Of a stretch of DNA of 64,000 nt, positions 11,101 to 21,460 are shown one piece after another. Where the stretch lies: the NCBI GenBank assembly GCA_916613615.1, contig OU744721.1, positions 75,583,060 to 75,647,059 of the forward strand, in the 5' to 3' direction. Source of the stretch: Steromphala cineraria (lineage: Eukaryota > Mollusca > Gastropoda > Trochida > Trochidae). The notes under the pieces are model-generated. The model was not told the DNA's origin. It made no database searches and worked only from the letters and a program-made list of their open reading frames with translations. Numbering within the stretch: position 1 is the stretch's first letter; every line of letters starts with the position of its first letter. The position numbers were made by a program, and so were the translations under genes.

Positions 11101-12351
11101 GGCCTTTTCATTATTTAATCTTCCTCTGTCGGATGTTGCTGATCACAATATGGAGCGTTACAATAGGAAGTAAGTGCTTCACTTTGATTTGCAATCAGTG
11201 GTTATTTTGTTATTGTGGTTATAATTATATTACATAAATCTATGACGACTGACGACTAATAGAAGATAAACCTACTGTGTTTTTTAATCTTTGTGGTCGA
11301 ACATAGATTTTGAAACCTGTTGATGTCATACAAAGTCTAACGCGTTAGTGTGAGGCTTTGAATGTAACATCAATGGTATCCAATTTCAGTATCCAGTTCG
11401 ATCACAAAAATTAAAACATAGTAGGTTTATATGCATTCTACCATGACCATTTTTGTTTGCGTTTAAAGTGCCATTTCTTTTCTACCGCGTAACATCCGTT
11501 GTGCTTCAGTCAACACTTTGACATCATAATGTCCCGTGGTTATGACGTCACTGTTGACATCACTGAAACAAAATGGCTTGCGGTAGCCTCTTGTTCAATA
11601 GTCAGCATGCAAATCAAACTCTTCTCTAAGTACGGGTAGTACAATGAGAAAAACCTTCTATTTAGTATTCAGTTGAAGCAATCCGCAAATTGTAGGTGAC
11701 TCTTGTCATGAAGTTTGTTTCTATGGCAGTGTGTATTAAAACGTGGTGAATCGCCCGTCATATAAATCGTGTTCCATTGTAGGTTCGACCATAAAAAGCC
11801 CAACAAAATTCGAGGATTTTGAAATGTCATGGTAGAATGTTTTGTTGATTGAACTGATATCACTGTCACAGCATTACTGGTTTGATTTGCATGACATCAA
11901 TGTTATGATCAATAAAACTAAAATAGTAATTCCCAGAATGTTGGTTTTGAGCAAAGTGATCTAAGTAAAGCTTTTCAAAATTGACTCCATTTAACAGAGA
12001 CCAGCTCAATTAATGGTTTCTTTTAAGATTGAAATTCACCTAACCCTTATTTAAAAACTTTTCAGGCACCCCCTTTCGTCCATGGTGTTTGGGACCAATG
12101 CTCTGGTAGTTAAGCCGTCCCAGTCGCTGTGCCCGATGTTTATTGTGTACGTCCTTAACAAATATGGTTACGAGAGTTTGAAGAAAGGGACACTGAACGC
12201 TACAAGTAAAACAGAGCTGTTCAGCATCATGTTCTTGCTATTGTGGTTTCTACCTCTTGTCATAGGAGTTCTACAAACAATCTCTTGGTCTTTCTACAGT
12301 CTCCGTCACAGAAAGCATGTCAAGGATATCACTCTGGATGTGAATGCATAG
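8112..12351 (+). CDS. MFSD13A: MFS-type multi-pass membrane protein, TMEM180/MFSD13A-like, four coding exons
   Basis: Coding exons: 8112-8990, 10658-10812, 11086-11169, 12066-12351, giving 467 residues plus a TAG stop. All junctions have GT/AG and keep frame: after exon 1 phase 0 (ACA|gtaagt), after exon 2 phase 2 (AG|gtaagt), after exon 3 phase 2 (AA|gtaagt). The ATG at 8112 follows an acceptor at 8093. The protein has many hydrophobic helices from its N-terminus on. It contains the segment LVWNAVNDPLFAYWQD, which fits the LWNxxNDPLFG signature of the sodium/sugar-symporter-like MFS branch that includes TMEM180, and a charged cytosolic loop (KKLTQEKKDEEESK) near residues 210-225 that splits the two helix bundles. 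Length is close to vertebrate TMEM180 (about 500). TMEM180 is a plasma-membrane protein of unsettled substrate. The last codons (HVKDITLDVNA, stop) are also the first unit of the minisatellite downstream. Exon 1 is unusually long, carrying nearly two thirds of the protein. Confidence 0.85.
9173..10070. mobile_element. Non-autonomous DNA transposon with about 92-bp terminal inverted repeats, in intron 1 of the MFS-like gene
   Basis: The left end (CACTCCCGGGAAGCCGGTTA at 9173 through about 9264) is the near-perfect reverse complement of about 9979-10070. TTAA flanks the left end directly and TTTAA the right end, so a TTAA or TTA target duplication is likely (piggyBac-like or related). The 700-bp interior has no open frame of note. 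It lies wholly in the 1.67-kb intron 8991-10657 and accounts for over half of it. Confidence 0.8.
10294..10327. repeat. Short hairpin in intron 1
   Basis: GGAGGGCTTTGT and ACAAAGCGCCCTCC face each other around an 8-nt loop. The arms are GC-rich against an AT-rich intron. Function unknown. Confidence 0.5.
11267..11430. repeat. Inverted repeat in intron 3
   Basis: TAAACCTACTGTGTTTT at 11267 returns inverted as AAAACATAGTAGGTTTA ending near 11430; the match continues imperfectly inward to about 35 bp per arm (GTGGTCGAACA against GTTCGATCAC). Probably a small MITE. Confidence 0.55.
11606..11893. repeat. Possible MITE with CATGCAAATCAAAC inverted ends, in intron 3
   Basis: CATGCAAATCAAAC (11606-11619) and GTTTGATTTGCATG (11880-11893) are exact reverse complements bounding 288 bp with no coding capacity. 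No clear target duplication was identified. Confidence 0.5.
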
Positions 12352-12760
12352 GGAAGCTTTATCTCTTGTTTCTACAACACAAGACAAGGATATCGCACTG
12401 GAGGTGAATGCATAGGGAAGCTTTATCTCTTATTTCTACAACACAAGACAAGGATATCGCACTGGAGGTGAATGCATATCTCTTATTTCTACAACACAAG
12501 ATGGATATCATTCTGGATGTGAATGCATGGGGAAGCTTTATCTCTTATTTCTACAACACAAGACAAGGGCATCACTCTGGAGGTGAATGCATAGGGAAGC
12601 TTTATCTCTTATTTCTACAACACAAGACAAGGATATCACTCTGGATGTGAATGCATGGGGAAGCTTTATCTCTTATTTCTACAACACAAGACAAGGGCAT
12701 CACTCTGGAGGTGAATGCATAGGGAAGCTTTATCTCTTATTTCTACAACACAAGACAAGA
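12351..12760 (+). repeat. 64-bp minisatellite that begins in the stop codon region of the MFS-like gene
   Basis: The unit runs GGGAAGCTTTATCTCTTATT, then TCTACAACACAAGACAAGGA, then TATCACTCTGGATGTGAATG and CATA. Unit starts fall at 12351, 12415, (a shortened unit near 12479), 12530, 12594, 12658 and 12722. The coding end of the gene (CAAGGATATCACTCTGGATGTGAATGCATAG split across 12331-12351) is the same sequence as the second half of every unit, so each unit carries a copy of the terminal codons and stop. Short open frames across the array are products of the repeat and not genes. Confidence 0.9.
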
Positions 12761-14562
12761 CAAGACAAGACAAAGAAGTTTATTGTAATTCAGGCCTCCG
12801 GCCCATATACAAATGATACAAGTTTACAAGGTACACATATACAGAAAATTCACAGCAGGTTTAACAATTCAGATAATAGGTTGTCTCTTCGGACAACAGC
12901 ATGTTTTACAAAGAGCGCTAAATTCCTTATCACATTTTCGTTTTTCGAGGATAGAATTGAAACAAAGGCAGTTTTAGGATACTTTAATAGGTAATGATTT
13001 GAAATGTATCGTTTTCTTAAATCAGCATAATGTGGACACACAAAAGCAAAATGGATTTCATCCTCTACAGCAGATTTACATAATGGGCATATTCTTAGAC
13101 TTCTTTCTATGGAAAATCTTCTGCCTTTATTTACTGATAAATCTAACAAGCCCAATCGAAAGTTAACAAATGTGCGTCTTATGTTTCTAGATGTCAGTGC
13201 AGGAAGATACAACTCTGGTTGAATTAAGCTTTTAAATGATCTATACAATTGGTATCTTGTGCTATTGTCTAGATTTGAGTTCCATTCTTGATAAAACATA
13301 TTAACAGATTGATCTCGGAATTGCTTAAGAAATACGGTAACATTACCAACTGTTTGATTAAGCCATACAAATCCAAACCCATGGGTAAATAATAAGTTTT
13401 TAATATGAGTTGCCCATGTTATCTTACCTTTATCATCTAAATGAACAAGCATGTTATATGCTAGCTTTGGTAATCTTTGTTCGTGCATTCTAAGGATCCT
13501 TAGCCAAAATTTTAGACATCTAATTTGTGAGTTTACATATATTGGATATCTACCACATTCACCATAAATCATGCAGTTTGGTGTTGCTTGGGCCACATTT
13601 AAAAATCTTTTACATGCTAAAAGATGTAATTTCTCGATACAATCATGACGTTGAAATCCCCAAATTTCAGATCCATATAGCATAATAGGTTGGATTTGTG
13701 AATCAAACAATTTAAAAAATATCTTTGGGTATAAAATGTCAAAATTCTGGGATACTGACATAACATTGATAAGTGCCTTTTTGGCACGTGACTTCAAGTC
13801 TAAGACACTCTTTTTAAAATTCATAGTATAGGAAAACATAAGCCCTAGATAGGTATAATTATTCAAGATAGATACCTGTTTACCATTCAAAAACCATTTT
13901 TCTTTAGAGGCGACTGGACCACCTCTTCTAAAGATAACAATGTTTGTTTTATCAAAATTAACAAATAATTTCCATTCGTTTGTATATCTTTCCAAAACAT
14001 TCAGTTGGTTTTGTAGACCGATAATTGTATCTGAAACCAGAATAACATCATCGGCAAAGAGTAAAATAAAAATTTCAATCATAGCTGGAAACATTTGTAC
14101 ACCATGTTTACCTAACATGGAAATATCGTAATACAGTTCGCTTATAAAGAAGGAAAACAGTATTGGGCTTAAAATACACTCTTACCGAACTCCAATGGGA
14201 CAGTCGAAATAATCGGTGACATCATCATCACAACGAACACATGATTTGATATTTGAATACATTGATTTTAAAATAGAGTACATCCTCCCTTGTAAACCGG
14301 CCTTCCTTAAACATTGCCACAGTTTAAAACGATCAACAGAGTCAAAAGCCTTTTTAAAATCGACAAACGCTACATAAAGTTTATGTTTACTACGAGATAA
14401 GCATTTTTGTATTATTGCATATAGTGTGAAAATATGGTCAGAAGTCGAGTAATCTTTTCTAAATCCGGCTTGGCATTCAGGGATAAGGTTTTTTAGACTT
14501 GACCAGTTCGAGAGTCTGTTGTTTAGAATAGATGTGAATATTTTCCCAATTACACTCATAAG
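12757..14562 (-). mobile_element. 5'-truncated LINE (non-LTR retrotransposon) on the minus strand, with a CAAGA-type tail
   Basis: Reading the minus strand, the element starts abruptly inside the reverse-transcriptase fingers near 14562 and ends in a run of TTGTC pentamers at 12757-12775, placed after an AATAAA-like signal. No endonuclease domain is present. The body sits inside the 64-bp minisatellite family: array units lie on its left, and sequence homologous to the array resumes on its right at about 14562 (GGGATATCAAGGTGAATGG). The clade cannot be assigned from sequence reading alone. Confidence 0.85.
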
Positions 14563-14571
14563 GGATATCAA
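12850..14571 (-). pseudogene. LINE reverse transcriptase ORF, broken by an in-frame stop
   Basis: Two collinear open segments in the same frame: 14571-14182 carries the fingers and catalytic motif A (VDFKKAFDSVD), and 14118-12850 carries the palm with the FADD catalytic box (residues 21-24 of that segment), the thumb, and a C-terminal CCHC-like knuckle (CPLC...HFAFVCPHY). They are separated by a TAA at 14184-14182, in the conserved block just before the LSP motif where this enzyme family normally has glutamine followed by glycine. The following codon is also changed, to GAG. The rest of the frame between the stop and the palm is open. So this copy is a truncated relic with little other decay, which suggests a fairly recent insertion. 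Confidence 0.85.
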
Positions 14572-14765
14572 GGTGAATGGTTAGGAAAGTCTTCTCTCTC
14601 TACTTCTATAGTCTCAGTCACAGGAAACATGTCAAGGATATCATAAAATTGGGTCTTTATTTGTTAGCTTTTTACCAGTACCTTTCTACTTCACAAGACA
14701 GATGTCAAGGATATCAAACTGGAGGCGAATACAAAGGGCAGCCTTATTCTACATTTTGTTTGAAA
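14563..14765 (+). repeat. Diverged copies of the MFS-gene tail and minisatellite beyond the LINE
   Basis: At 14601-14646 the sequence reads CTTCTATAGTCTCAGTCACA then GGAAACATGTCAAGGATATC, which matches the last coding exon around 12290-12332 and encodes the same FYSLxHRKHVKDI peptide. At 14695-14755 there is a further diverged unit (GATGTCAAGGATATCAAACT). These copies are older than the neat 64-bp units and show that the amplified region once included at least 40 more bp of coding sequence. Confidence 0.7.
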
Positions 14766-15469
14766 GCCTACAAAACAAGACATATGACAACTCACATTGG
14801 AGCAACACTGTTTTAACGATATCACAATGCTCCTACTATCTGTGACAAAGGGCACATGTCATGGTTATCACATGGGAATTTAATGGAATGTAATTTAAGT
14901 TTTCTCTTGTTCTTTTTACATTTCTCCAGGGTGCATGTTACATGAGGTCATGTTGATAGGTGCTCATGTTATGGGTCATTTTAGCAAGTTTTGTAACTGA
15001 TTCAACCCTTTACAATGATAATAGTATACTGCTTAATTATCAAATTTCCCAAAGGCCACACTAAGAAACAAATTTGCGTAAAACATGTCACATTTGAGCT
15101 AAAAAATAGTTCTTTTTGAGGGGCAAAGATATTTTGGTTAATGACATCTCATAAAATGTCCTTTAATTAACAATGTTATAATGAACAATATGACCCCCAT
15201 TTCTCAAGGTGACAAGGCGAATATGGTGCAGTTTTCTGAATAGCAGAAAATAGGTATTGAAACTTTTTGATTAATCCACTTATAAAACTCTTACTTTTAT
15301 TGTTATGATCATAGCATTTTATGTGCACCTGTAAAATAAACTTTTTTATTTGTTAGTTGATACATTTATTAAACATCAGCCATTTTATATGACATTTGAG
15401 GGAAACAAACTTTTTATTCAATCAAAGTTTTTGTTTGCATTTGTTTTGGTGTACCAGGGGTATAGTATG
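14766..15469. other. Intergenic or 3' UTR remnant, no gene seen
   Basis: AT-rich, no domain-bearing frames. A poly(A) signal for the MFS-like gene cannot be placed with confidence because the repeats and the LINE separate the stop codon from this region. Confidence 0.3.
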
Positions 15470-15705
15470 TGACACAAGTTGAATTACTTGTGATGTCGCC
15501 TTAGGCAAGCAACCTAATTCAAATTTGCCTCTGTTCACCCAGCAGTATTAATTGGGTACCTGGTGAAAGTTGTTTTAGAGGTGACCTTCAAGTGCTTAAT
15601 CGACTGCTTGGGTTAGAACAGGGTAATCATTCAGGAAGCGCCTTGAGCATGCATTCAGTTTGGATTTGTGCGCTATATAAAAACCATAATTTTTGTTATT
15701 ATTAT
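15470..15705 (+). repeat. Dispersed retroposon 3' end (GCGCTATATAAAAACCATAA plus ATT-rich tail)
   Basis: The end GCGCTATATAAAAACCATAA followed by a TTATTATTATT tail is the common 3' terminus of metazoan SINE/LINE families. The body upstream (from about 15475) contains no open frame and no clear A box. Confidence 0.45.
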
Positions 15706-17165
15706 GATCTCTAATTGGACATGTTCTGTCAAGATATTGTACCTTTTTGATATTATTCAACTGTTATTGACTGCGCATAAAACTAGAAACTATGCAACTT
15801 ATGGACCACATGGTGAATGTTTTTTGAGATTTATTATATTCATGTTTTGTTGTTTTCATTATGCCGTTATTCAAATACTCTTGTATAATACTCAGGAGAC
15901 AACATTACACGCATCACAATATTTTTATTGGTTAGAATCTATAAATGTCACTGTTTGCACATCAAGGGCATTAAGAGTTGCTTACTTGAGAAGATTTTCT
16001 GGATAACAACTTCTCTATTGTGAAAATTATATATGCATAATCCTTTGAATTCAGCTCATAGGGACACAAAAAAACTAAAGATCAAGCAAATGGATACTTG
16101 TATCTATATTTTAAAGTAATATTTGCTTAGACTAAATGATTTGGCAACGGAGGAAATAAACAAAAAGCAGAGCCAATATCAAAGACCGCTTACCGGTGTA
16201 TGATATAAACTCTGCGTTTTTGAATTTTTTTCCTGTTTTTTCTGTATTACCCGGGTACTTATTTAATATATATATTGTGACCTAAAGTCAATATACATTA
16301 GAAATAATGTACAATTGATAGTTTATCAGTAGACATTTTGATTGTAAGCCTAGCCTTCTAAAGTGTGTTTTATAGCTATATTGTATTCAGATAATTTTAG
16401 TCATGCTTGCAATATTGTATTAATTGTTATGTTGTTGTTACAACTGTTCATAAAAGCACTGTACTTAGACCACAACAACAGTATTACGTAAATTAATTTT
16501 GAAGTGTTCTAATATTTATTCATTACAAAGCAATTTCGACATTGAAATATATTTTTCATATTATTATACAGTTTTATCAAGATCTTATTCATCAGAATAC
16601 AATTGTTTTTAGAGATCGCTTAACTATTAAATATGATAACCAATAACTACATTATAGCAGTTTCATGCAGTTCATGTTTATAATGCAAAGGTTGTTTTAT
16701 ATTATTTTGCAACAATGTGTGCATGATTGATTTAATCACATTGTATCACTTTGTTTATACAATCCCTGCATGTTTTGGAGCCAGGGATGTTAAAGTCATC
16801 CTCTGTATATCAAAAACTTCTTTCAGTTGATTAAAAATGCATCATCAGATTTGCATTCATATTAGGTCCTAATCAAATACTGAATATCCCACTGTCCTGT
16901 CACCAAAACCAGATTTTTCAATCAACAACAAATTACCTGATTTGAATTATCAACTACACCATCCATCTTAAATTCTGTTGGAAAACTCACAATCAGTATA
17001 TTTACTGTTATCTCTGTATTTGGATTTTCCTCAGTCTGGTCAAAATCAGATAGTAATGAGGAATAAAACTCGAAATATTAACTTTATTGAGAATTGAAAT
17101 TGTTCCTTCAGGTCCTCTCCACTAGATCCAACTGACCGCAGCCACGATGGTCACATGTTCTTATT
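15706..17165. other. AT-rich intergenic stretch, no gene seen
   Basis: Includes a 112-codon open frame at 15668-16006 that overlaps the retroposon tail and has no recognisable domain. Otherwise featureless. Confidence 0.4.
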
Positions 17166-18421
17166 AGCAGCCCCGTCTAAGGACGGGGCTGCTATCAGTT
17201 TTTGTGAAGTTTCCATCGCCGCCGCCGCCGCCGCACTCGTACTACTAGCTATAACTTTTTTCCCCTAAGCTTTCCAGAACTCTTATTCATACCTTACTAC
17301 TCATACCTCGGGGGAACGATTTAGACACGTTCACTTTCAAGGTCAAAGGTCAAGGTCACGAGCTATGTATTCACTCTAAGAATTCCTTGTAAACGCGATA
17401 ACTTGAAAAGTTTTTGTGCTATGAAGCCTTAACTTGGTATATATCATCCTTGGAAAAGTAAAAAATTTTGAAAAGGTTTTGGCTACAATCCGTCAAAGGT
17501 CAAGGTCACAGCAAGGTCATGACGTAAGCATGTTTTAGCGAAAATGCTTTATTTTAACTATGAACACTTTTAATCAATACATGATTGTTATACTCAATAA
17601 AAAGTCTTCAATGCTTGTGTGACCTTGAAGGTCAAAGGTCAAGGTCATGAGATATGAGTTATTACAAAATGCACTAAATTGGGGTATAACTTTATCCCAT
17701 TTAGCTTTTCAGAACTCATGAACATGTCTAAATGTTAATACTTCCAGGGAATCATTATGACATGTTCACTTTCAAGTTCAAAGGTCAAGGTCACGAGTTA
17801 TAAAATCACCACAAAATTCTTTGTAAACACAGTAACTTGAAAAGTTTTTGTGCTATGAAGCTCTAACTTGGTATATATCATCCTTGGAAAAGTAAAAAAA
17901 TTTGAAAAGGTTTCGGCTACAATCTGTCAAAGGTCAAGGTCACAGCAAGGTCATGACTTAAGCATGGTTTAGCGAAAATGCTTAATTTTAACTATGATCA
18001 CTTTTAATCAATACATGATCGTTATACTCAATAAAAAGTGTTCAATTATTGTGTGACCTTGAAGGTCAAAGGTCAAGGTCACGAGATATGAGTTATTGCA
18101 ATTCCTTGTAAACACAATAACTGGAAAAGTTTTTGTGCTATGAAGTTAAGATTTTGTATATATTATCTCTTGAGAAGTACAACATTTTCAAAAAGTTTTG
18201 GGTACTAACTGTCGAAGGTCAAGGTCACAGCAAGGTCAACATATATGGAGAAAATGGATTAATTTTATTTTTAACACTTTATTTCATTACAATAATGAAA
18301 TGTGTTCATTGATTGTGTGACCTTGAGTGTCAAAGGTCAAGGTCACGAGAAAATTCCCAATTTGGTGAGGCCTGTAAAAGGCGGAACAGGGTAAGGCGAA
18401 ACCCAAAGTTCGGGGGCTGCT
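17166..18421. mobile_element. Repeat element with AGCAGCCCC inverted ends and eight clusters of AGGTCA half-sites
   Basis: Starts with the palindrome AGCAGCCCCGTC...GACGGGGCTGCT (17166-17193) and ends with GGGGGCTGCT at 18421, so AGCAGCCCC bounds it in inverted orientation. The interior is an imperfect tandem array. The block containing AACTTGAAAAGTTTTTGTGC starts near 17400, 17834 and 18118 (spacings about 434 and 285 bp). Each block carries GTCAAAGGTCAAGGTCAC: clusters near 17340, 17495, 17630, 17775, 17927, 18060, 18208 and 18325. No long open frame. A GCC trinucleotide run lies at about 17217-17233. Confidence 0.75.
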
Positions 18422-18455
18422 CTGCTTTTGCGGTATCCCGCAAACACTAATCTAG

Positions 18456-19485
18456 TTTTATCTCAAATCACAAATTGTTAGGGTATCATGGAAAATCTCA
18501 CAATTCGATATGCATCACGATACAGACAGGCGATACAGAATGTATCACAATACATTGTTTAAAGTATAACTTTGTGCATATTTTGTGAAATATTCAAGAT
18601 GGTGGAAATTTTGTTTTATGTGATGATCGAAAATCGAAGATTAAAACGGTTTTTTTTCTTCAAAAACAGTTACCCCTGGTATTTATGAATCAGTTTGCTT
18701 CATGCTTACTGTAGTTACAGTTATTGCACAACACTAGCTTGTTTTATAGTTTTCACTTAGTTTTTCTTTTCATTTTTAAGTAAGTGAAATCTATTTTCAC
18801 ACATAAGTAATGGTCAGCACAAAATTTTTACTCACAAAATTCACTCATCTTATTACAATTTTTTATTTCTTGTCAATATTTTTATATAAATTAGAACTTG
18901 TCAAATGTATTTTCATATTGTTGTAGAATGTTGTTAATGGTTATTTTCACAAACAGATCTGTTTCTCTCTTAGTAGAATCATTATCAAGACTATAGGAAT
19001 TTTAGAAAGAAAGAGGGTGGGGTTGGATGAGGCGGATTGAATCCCCTCTAAAATAATGTTACAAGCTTCAGTTATACTGTGGACACATGTTACTGAAAAC
19101 TAATTTTAAGGGTACAAATTTATTGATCATGTTAGTACACTTTGCAATGATTCTAAAACACTTGTAAGATTTTTAAATATCATTCAGGGCACTTAATGAT
19201 TTTTATTAAAACTTAGATGTTGCCAATTGTGAATGGTTTCAGGGTTGTTAATGTGTGTGAAATTTTCATTCAAGAGGGGGAAAAGATTGTGGTTTATGGT
19301 TTATTTTATTAAAACTTAAAATCCAGCATTGTTTTATTTTTACTTTGTTCCATTATTTCCACCAAATATTGCCAAAATGCAGATGATATTCTTATTTCTA
19401 ACCTTCACTTTCCTTACATTGAACCAATCACACACTCTTTGTTATACCAAATCAAATTTTAGGTTGCATGTTACTGACTGTATGT
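18456..19485. other. AT-rich intergenic stretch, no gene seen
   Basis: T-rich sequence with stops in all frames. Confidence 0.4.
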
Positions 19486-19665
19486 AGTAGTTACTTCATC
19501 CATAAACGAGAGGTTGATCCAGTTACACCACACCTGATCACTGTTTGATTGACAGCTGAATTCGTCGAGGACGGTAGTCCGAGACGCAAATTCAGCTGTC
19601 AATCAAACAGCGATCAGGTGTGGTGTAACTGGATCAACCTCGAGTGATTGGATGAAGTAACTGCT
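19486..19665. repeat. Long foldback: 77-bp arms around a 26-nt loop
   Basis: 19511-19562 and 19589-19640 are reverse complements over 52 nt with one mismatch. With a less perfect extension the arms reach 19486 and 19665. The loop (19563-19588) is itself CG-rich (CGTCGAGGACGG). Likely a foldback transposon or the centre of a palindromic MITE. Confidence 0.9.
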
Positions 19666-20052
19666 TTGTACCACGCCCACATTGCACGTTGTCAAAATCT
19701 GCACGAGATCTGCGCCGGAAATTTGAATTAGAAATCATTCAGTTTCACATGGCCACAATGTCGAGTCGCGAGTGGGATGACATGATTGGCCACCTTATAT
19801 TGTCGTAAATAATTAATAGACTATATAACTTTTCATTCAAGTACATTTTCACTAGCCTATGGTGTTTCTAATTGTTCAAAATGGATTATGTTCGATAGTC
19901 CTATTTGTTTGAATGTGCTTCATTAAAACTTTTATTGTGCCATTTTATAGAATATTTACATCCTCTTCAGCAAATTCCTTTAGTGCGTGAACGGTAGGCG
20001 TAGCTTGCTAAACTGCAGCGAGCCAATGAGATAGCTACGGTCAACGGTTACT

Positions 20053-20094
20053 TCAGGCCGTGGTGTAACTATAAGATACACCACGGCCAATATC
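20053..20094. repeat. Second hairpin (GGCCGTGGTGTA / TACACCACGGCC)
   Basis: GGCCGTGGTGTAACT and ATACACCACGGCC face each other around a short loop. It shares the GTGGTGTAACT core with the larger foldback 400 bp upstream, so both probably belong to one element. Confidence 0.7.
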
Positions 20095-20392
20095 AAAGGG
20101 ACCGACATGTCGGCATGGTACAAGGAGTAAAAGCTTATGAGACATTAAGTATTACTATATCCAGATCATAAAGGGAGAGTTCTATCAGGGTATTTTTTGT
20201 GGAAACAAAATTAAAGAGGTTGCAGTGATGCCCATTATTCTTTGTCAAATCTAGAAAAATGAAATGTTACCCTCACTAACTTATGTGAAAACAAGTGTGA
20301 AATGATCATGTAATAATCATATATAAGTATAAACAGGTAAGTACTCTTGAATATTGTTTTCACAGAAGTACCCCGATAGGACTGTTCAAGGA

Positions 20393-20472
20393 GTTTACGT
20401 TCAGATTATATTTCCACTAACCTCTGGAACCAATATGGGCTCAATGCGATTCATAAATTAACTCCCCTTAGT
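20393..20472. repeat. Left arm of an 80-bp inverted repeat (partner at 21461-21540)
   Basis: Contains CCTCTGGAACCAATATGGGC and TCAATGCGATTCA; the partner arm carries the same sequence in reverse complement with about ten differences. Together they bound about 1.15 kb into which the SINE below has inserted at the inner edge. Confidence 0.75.
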
Positions 20473-20479
20473 TGTATTA

Positions 20480-20730
20480 CCGGGCGTAGCTCAGTGGTAG
20501 AGTGTCCGCTCGTCACCCGGAAGACCGAGGTTCGATTCCCGGTCGCGTCATACCAAAAGATGTTAAAAGTTGGGAGTTGTTGCTGCCTTGCTTGACACTC
20601 AGCATTGTAAAGCCAGAACAACGCATTAACTGGCGCTGCACCGTGGCTGTCGGGTGCTTAGGCACAACCCGAATTTCCAACATTGTATGTATGTACTGAG
20701 GATAATAAAGTGATATTATTATTATTATTT
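20480..20730 (+). mobile_element. tRNA-derived SINE with (ATT)n tail
   Basis: The 5' part folds as a tRNA: A box in GCGTAGCTCAGTGGTAGAGT, B box GGTTCGATTCC, and an anticodon-loop position reading GTC (Asp-like). The body follows (AACAACGCATTAACTGGCGC and GGTGCTTAGGCACAACC), ending in GATAATAAAGTGATATTATT with further ATT triplets. Pol III transcription from the internal promoter and retroposition by a partner LINE are known for such elements. It is close to full length and is not an independent tRNA gene because of the body and tail. Confidence 0.85.
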
Positions 20731-21460
20731 CATTAGCCAATCAGATAGGCCTTTATTCAGAGTCAGAAATAGGAAAGAAATCATAGAGGCAGATAAACGG
20801 GGAATGAGTGAGTTGGGGTTTAACATACAATCAGCAATTTTTTCAGCTATTAAACATGTGGATTTGCCATCCAAAAGACAGACGATCGGAGAGAAAGAAG
20901 TTCGACAGGATGAAAAAGAGGGATAGAAAGCAGGTTTTAGAACGACACAAATTTGGTCTGATTTCTTCAAATTGACTTTTAAAGTTTGGGTGACCCTACC
21001 AGGAGTATGCCAGCTCCATTTGGCATAGCTCAAGGGTCGGGGAACCACACCGCAATAACGTTTTGAGTCAAGTGGGATGGTATTTAATCAAGTCAAAAAC
21101 ATTCCATAATAGTTTTTTTCTCTCGGATCTGTCAACTCGCTTAAATTTAGATGGCAGCATGTTTTATAGCTGGAATACTGCCGACAGCACGTTTAACCCC
21201 AAGTCACTCACTATTTCATAAATAAAATCAAAGGCCATGCGATGGAAATTTTACAGTCCAGAGGTATATTTTGGATGAGAACTGAGAATGCTAGGTAACC
21301 CCACCCGTTTTGATAGACAAAAACCCTAAAATGCAGTCTTGAAATCCATCACTTTGGATGTCATTTCTGTTTATTTACGAAGCGGGGGTGTGTCATGAAA
21401 GAAACCATGCGATTGGTACGCTGCTGAAGGCAGCGTAGATACCTCATTGGACAATATGCC
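20731..21460. other. Interior of the inverted-repeat element, with two SINE-tail relics
   Basis: GAGTGAGTTGGGGTTTAAC at about 20806 is the reverse complement of the SINE tail TTAAACCCCAACTCACTC; CGTTTAACCCCAAGTCACTC at about 21190 is the same tail in forward orientation. A 107-codon minus-strand frame (20725-21048) has no recognisable domain. Confidence 0.4.

Noticed and set aside
12408..12994. Plus-strand frames of 80 and 135 codons
   Set aside because: They read through the 64-bp minisatellite and into the antisense of the LINE.
20480..20550. Possible functional tRNA-Asp gene
   Set aside because: The tRNA-like part has a mismatched anticodon stem and continues into a SINE body and ATT tail.
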